Source: Candidatus Caccoplasma merdavium
GTDB taxonomy: Bacteria > Bacteroidota > Bacteroidia > Bacteroidales > UBA11471
Length of the DNA: 64,000 nucleotides
Assembly: GCA_018715595.1 (NCBI GenBank)
Contig: DVLI01000025.1
Span: 24,498 to 88,497, forward strand
Reading direction: 5' to 3'
The notes under the pieces: generated by a model
Told to the model about the DNA's origin: nothing
Database searches by the model: none
Seen by the model: the letters and a program-made list of their open reading frames with translations, nothing else
Program-made: the position numbers and the translations under genes
Shown: piece after piece, positions 62,704-64,000 of the stretch
Position numbering within the stretch: position 1 is the first letter of the stretch
Layout: the number at the start of each line of letters is the position of its first letter

Positions 62704-62736
62704 AAAAAACGTCCCGGCCTGTCGGCGGGACGTTTT
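62704..62736 (-). terminator. Terminator of the NhaD-type antiporter gene
   Basis: An 11-bp perfect stem (AAAACGTCCCG at 62706-62716, CGGGACGTTTT at 62726-62736) with A/T-rich flanks lies 22 bases past the antiporter stop and, read on the minus strand, ends in a T-run. Confidence 0.75.
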
Positions 62737-62757
62737 GGGAAATGCGACGCAGTCTTG

Positions 62758-64000
62758 TCATAAGACGCTGTCGATAAGAGGTTTCAGATATACGGCTTCG
62801 AGGATATACACGGCGGCACCGGCCAAGTAGCCAAGGAGGGCGAGCAGCGACACGTTCTTGAGGTACCAGCCGAAGTTGATTTTTTCCAAGCCCATGGCAA
62901 CCACGCCGGCAGCCGAGCCGATGATGAGGATGCTGCCGCCCACACCGGCACAGTAAGAGAGGAACTCCCAGAAGGTGCCGTCGACGACGAAGTTGGCGAG
63001 ATAACCGGTGCTGCCCGGGTCGGCAACGGGATACATGCCCATGGCGGCGGCCACGAGGGGTACGTTGTCGACAATAGACGACAAGATGCCGAGCACGATG
63101 TTGATGATATATACGTTATGCACTTCTTCGTCGAGCCAGCCGGCAACCGAACCCAGAATGCCGGTTGCCTGTAAAACGGCCACGGCCATGAGAATGCCGA
63201 GGAAGAAGAGAATCGAAGGCATGTCAATGCGCGAGATGACTCTCGGGACACGGTGTTCCTCGGCTTTTTCGAGCATTTTGTGGTTGTACATGATTTCGGT
63301 GAATATCCACAGGATACTCAGCACGAAGAGAATGCCGATAAACGGCGGCAGGTGGGTGATGGCCTTGAAGATAGGCACGAAGATGAGACCGCCCACACCG
63401 AGGAAGAAGATATTTTTCTTTTCTCGCGGCGAAATGAAGTCGCTGCGGGTGACGATGCGGTTTCCTTCGGGCAGCTCGCCTTTGAGCTTCCGGGTCGCGA
63501 AGAGCAGCGGAATGACGAGGGCCACTACGCTGGGCAGGAAGACATAGGTTATCAGGGCGGCGGTAGTCACATTGCCTTTGACCCAAAGCATGATGGTGGT
63601 CACGTCACCGATGGGCGACCAGGCACCGCCGGTATTGGCTGCGATGACAATCATACTGGCGTAAATCCAGCGTTCGTGCTGGTCGTTGACGAGTTTGCGC
63701 AGCAGCATGACCATCACGATGGTGGTCGTGAGGTTGTCGAGCACGGCCGAGAGGAAGAACGTGATGATGCCGAGAATCCACAGCAGGCGGCGTTTTTTGC
63801 GCGTGGTGATGCGGTCGGTGATGATGGAAAAGCCCCCGTGCACGTCGATGAGCTCGACGATGGTCATGGCACCGACGAGGAAGAAGAGCGTGGAGGAGAT
63901 GTCGCCCATGTGCTCGATGATTTGCACATTAAGGATGAACTCGATGCACTGCTGGGCCAGTGACCCTTCTTGCAGGGCGGCCGAGGACGAAGCGATGAAT
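62758..64000 (-). CDS. nhaD: NhaD-type Na+/H+ antiporter (5' end beyond window)
   Basis: At least 414 residues of an inner-membrane antiporter with ten or more helices. TLFFLVGAMTIVELIDVHGGF, LSAVLDNLTTTIVMVMLLRKLV, ANTGGAWSPIGDVTTIMLWVKG and SSIVDNVPLVAAAMGM are NhaD/ion-transporter superfamily signatures with membrane Asp and Asn residues. The frame remains open to the last base (reading FIASSSAALQEGSLAQQCIEF upstream of the first in-window start), so the gene is cut by the window edge. Confidence 0.88.
   Translation of the reverse strand, partial: FIASSSAALQEGSLAQQCIEFILNVQIIEHMGDISSTLFFLVGAMTIVELIDVHGGFSIITDRITTRKKRRLLWILGIITFFLSAVLDNLTTTIVMVMLLRKLVNDQHERWIYASMIVIAANTGGAWSPIGDVTTIMLWVKGNVTTAALITYVFLPSVVALVIPLLFATRKLKGELPEGNRIVTRSDFISPREKKNIFFLGVGGLIFVPIFKAITHLPPFIGILFVLSILWIFTEIMYNHKMLEKAEEHRVPRVISRIDMPSILFFLGILMAVAVLQATGILGSVAGWLDEEVHNVYIINIVLGILSSIVDNVPLVAAAMGMYPVADPGSTGYLANFVVDGTFWEFLSYCAGVGGSILIIGSAAGVVAMGLEKINFGWYLKNVSLLALLGYLAGAAVYILEAVYLKPLIDSVL

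Noticed and set aside
62415..62705. 96-codon minus-strand frame rich in Pro, Ser and Thr, and the overlapping 66-codon plus-strand frame
   Set aside because: Composition is that of an out-of-frame reading; the alternative minus frame at 62458-62616 has far better codon use.

Overview
The window is a gene-dense, moderately GC-rich chromosomal segment of a Bacteroidales bacterium, probably a gut-type genus; I cannot fix the family from sequence alone. Support for this: repeated TAnnTTTG (-7) promoter elements without Shine-Dalgarno-type starts, a complex I operon with fused nuoCD and no nuoEFG, a TonB-dependent receptor with a carboxypeptidase-like N-terminal domain, tandem TlpA-like lipoproteins, DUF5041-like and PCMD-like secreted proteins, and DUF1460.

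Layout. 0.1-1.9 kb: an RsmI-like methylase and a YycJ-type metallo-beta-lactamase-fold hydrolase. 2.0-7.1 kb: an outer-membrane receptor, a beta-helix lipoprotein and a secreted acid-phosphatase-like enzyme, probably one nutrient (phosphate ester?) acquisition unit. 7.2-13.0 kb (minus): HsmA-like membrane protein, two tandem thioredoxin-fold lipoproteins, thiL, a purine nucleoside phosphorylase and lpxK. 13.4-30.1 kb: one long energy locus, nuoA-B-CD-H, then the complete F-type ATP synthase set atpD-C-B-E-F-H-A-G, then nuoI-J-K-L-M-N. The ATP synthase genes sit inside the complex I operon between nuoH and nuoI. 30.4-36.8 kb: fabD, a PCMD-like protein, a tandem DUF5041-like pair, a GH10 xylanase and a YeiH-type exporter. 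37.3-45.9 kb: a P-type Ca2+ ATPase, a GNAT protein, a phosphate transporter cotranscribed with a two-component system, and a DUF1460 protein.

46.2-56.2 kb is the unusual part. Two convergent gene sets flank a Bax-inhibitor-family membrane protein. The plus set holds two small virion-type proteins around a lipoprotein with a C-terminal membrane anchor (u-spanin architecture). The minus set reads scaffold-like protein, HK97/SU10-type major capsid-like protein with an N-terminal hydrophobic segment, small protein, head-tail-adaptor-like protein, 1114-residue fibre-like protein ending in an SGNH hydrolase, holin-like protein and M15 endolysin. No terminase, portal, maturation protease, tail tube, integrase, repressor or replication gene is visible. 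All frames are open, at least the plus half has a host-type promoter, and a similar ATTGTAA-based dyad lies upstream of both halves. This looks like a domesticated capsid-plus-lysis cassette (GTA-like or particle-releasing) rather than a normal prophage, though a selectively maintained remnant cannot be excluded.

56.5-64 kb: class I fumarase, a secreted beta-strand-repeat protein followed by a second GH10 xylanase (both with sorting-domain-like C-termini), a possible 52-residue small gene, and an NhaD-type Na+/H+ antiporter cut by the right window edge. I see no tRNA, rRNA, CRISPR array, insertion sequence or replication origin.
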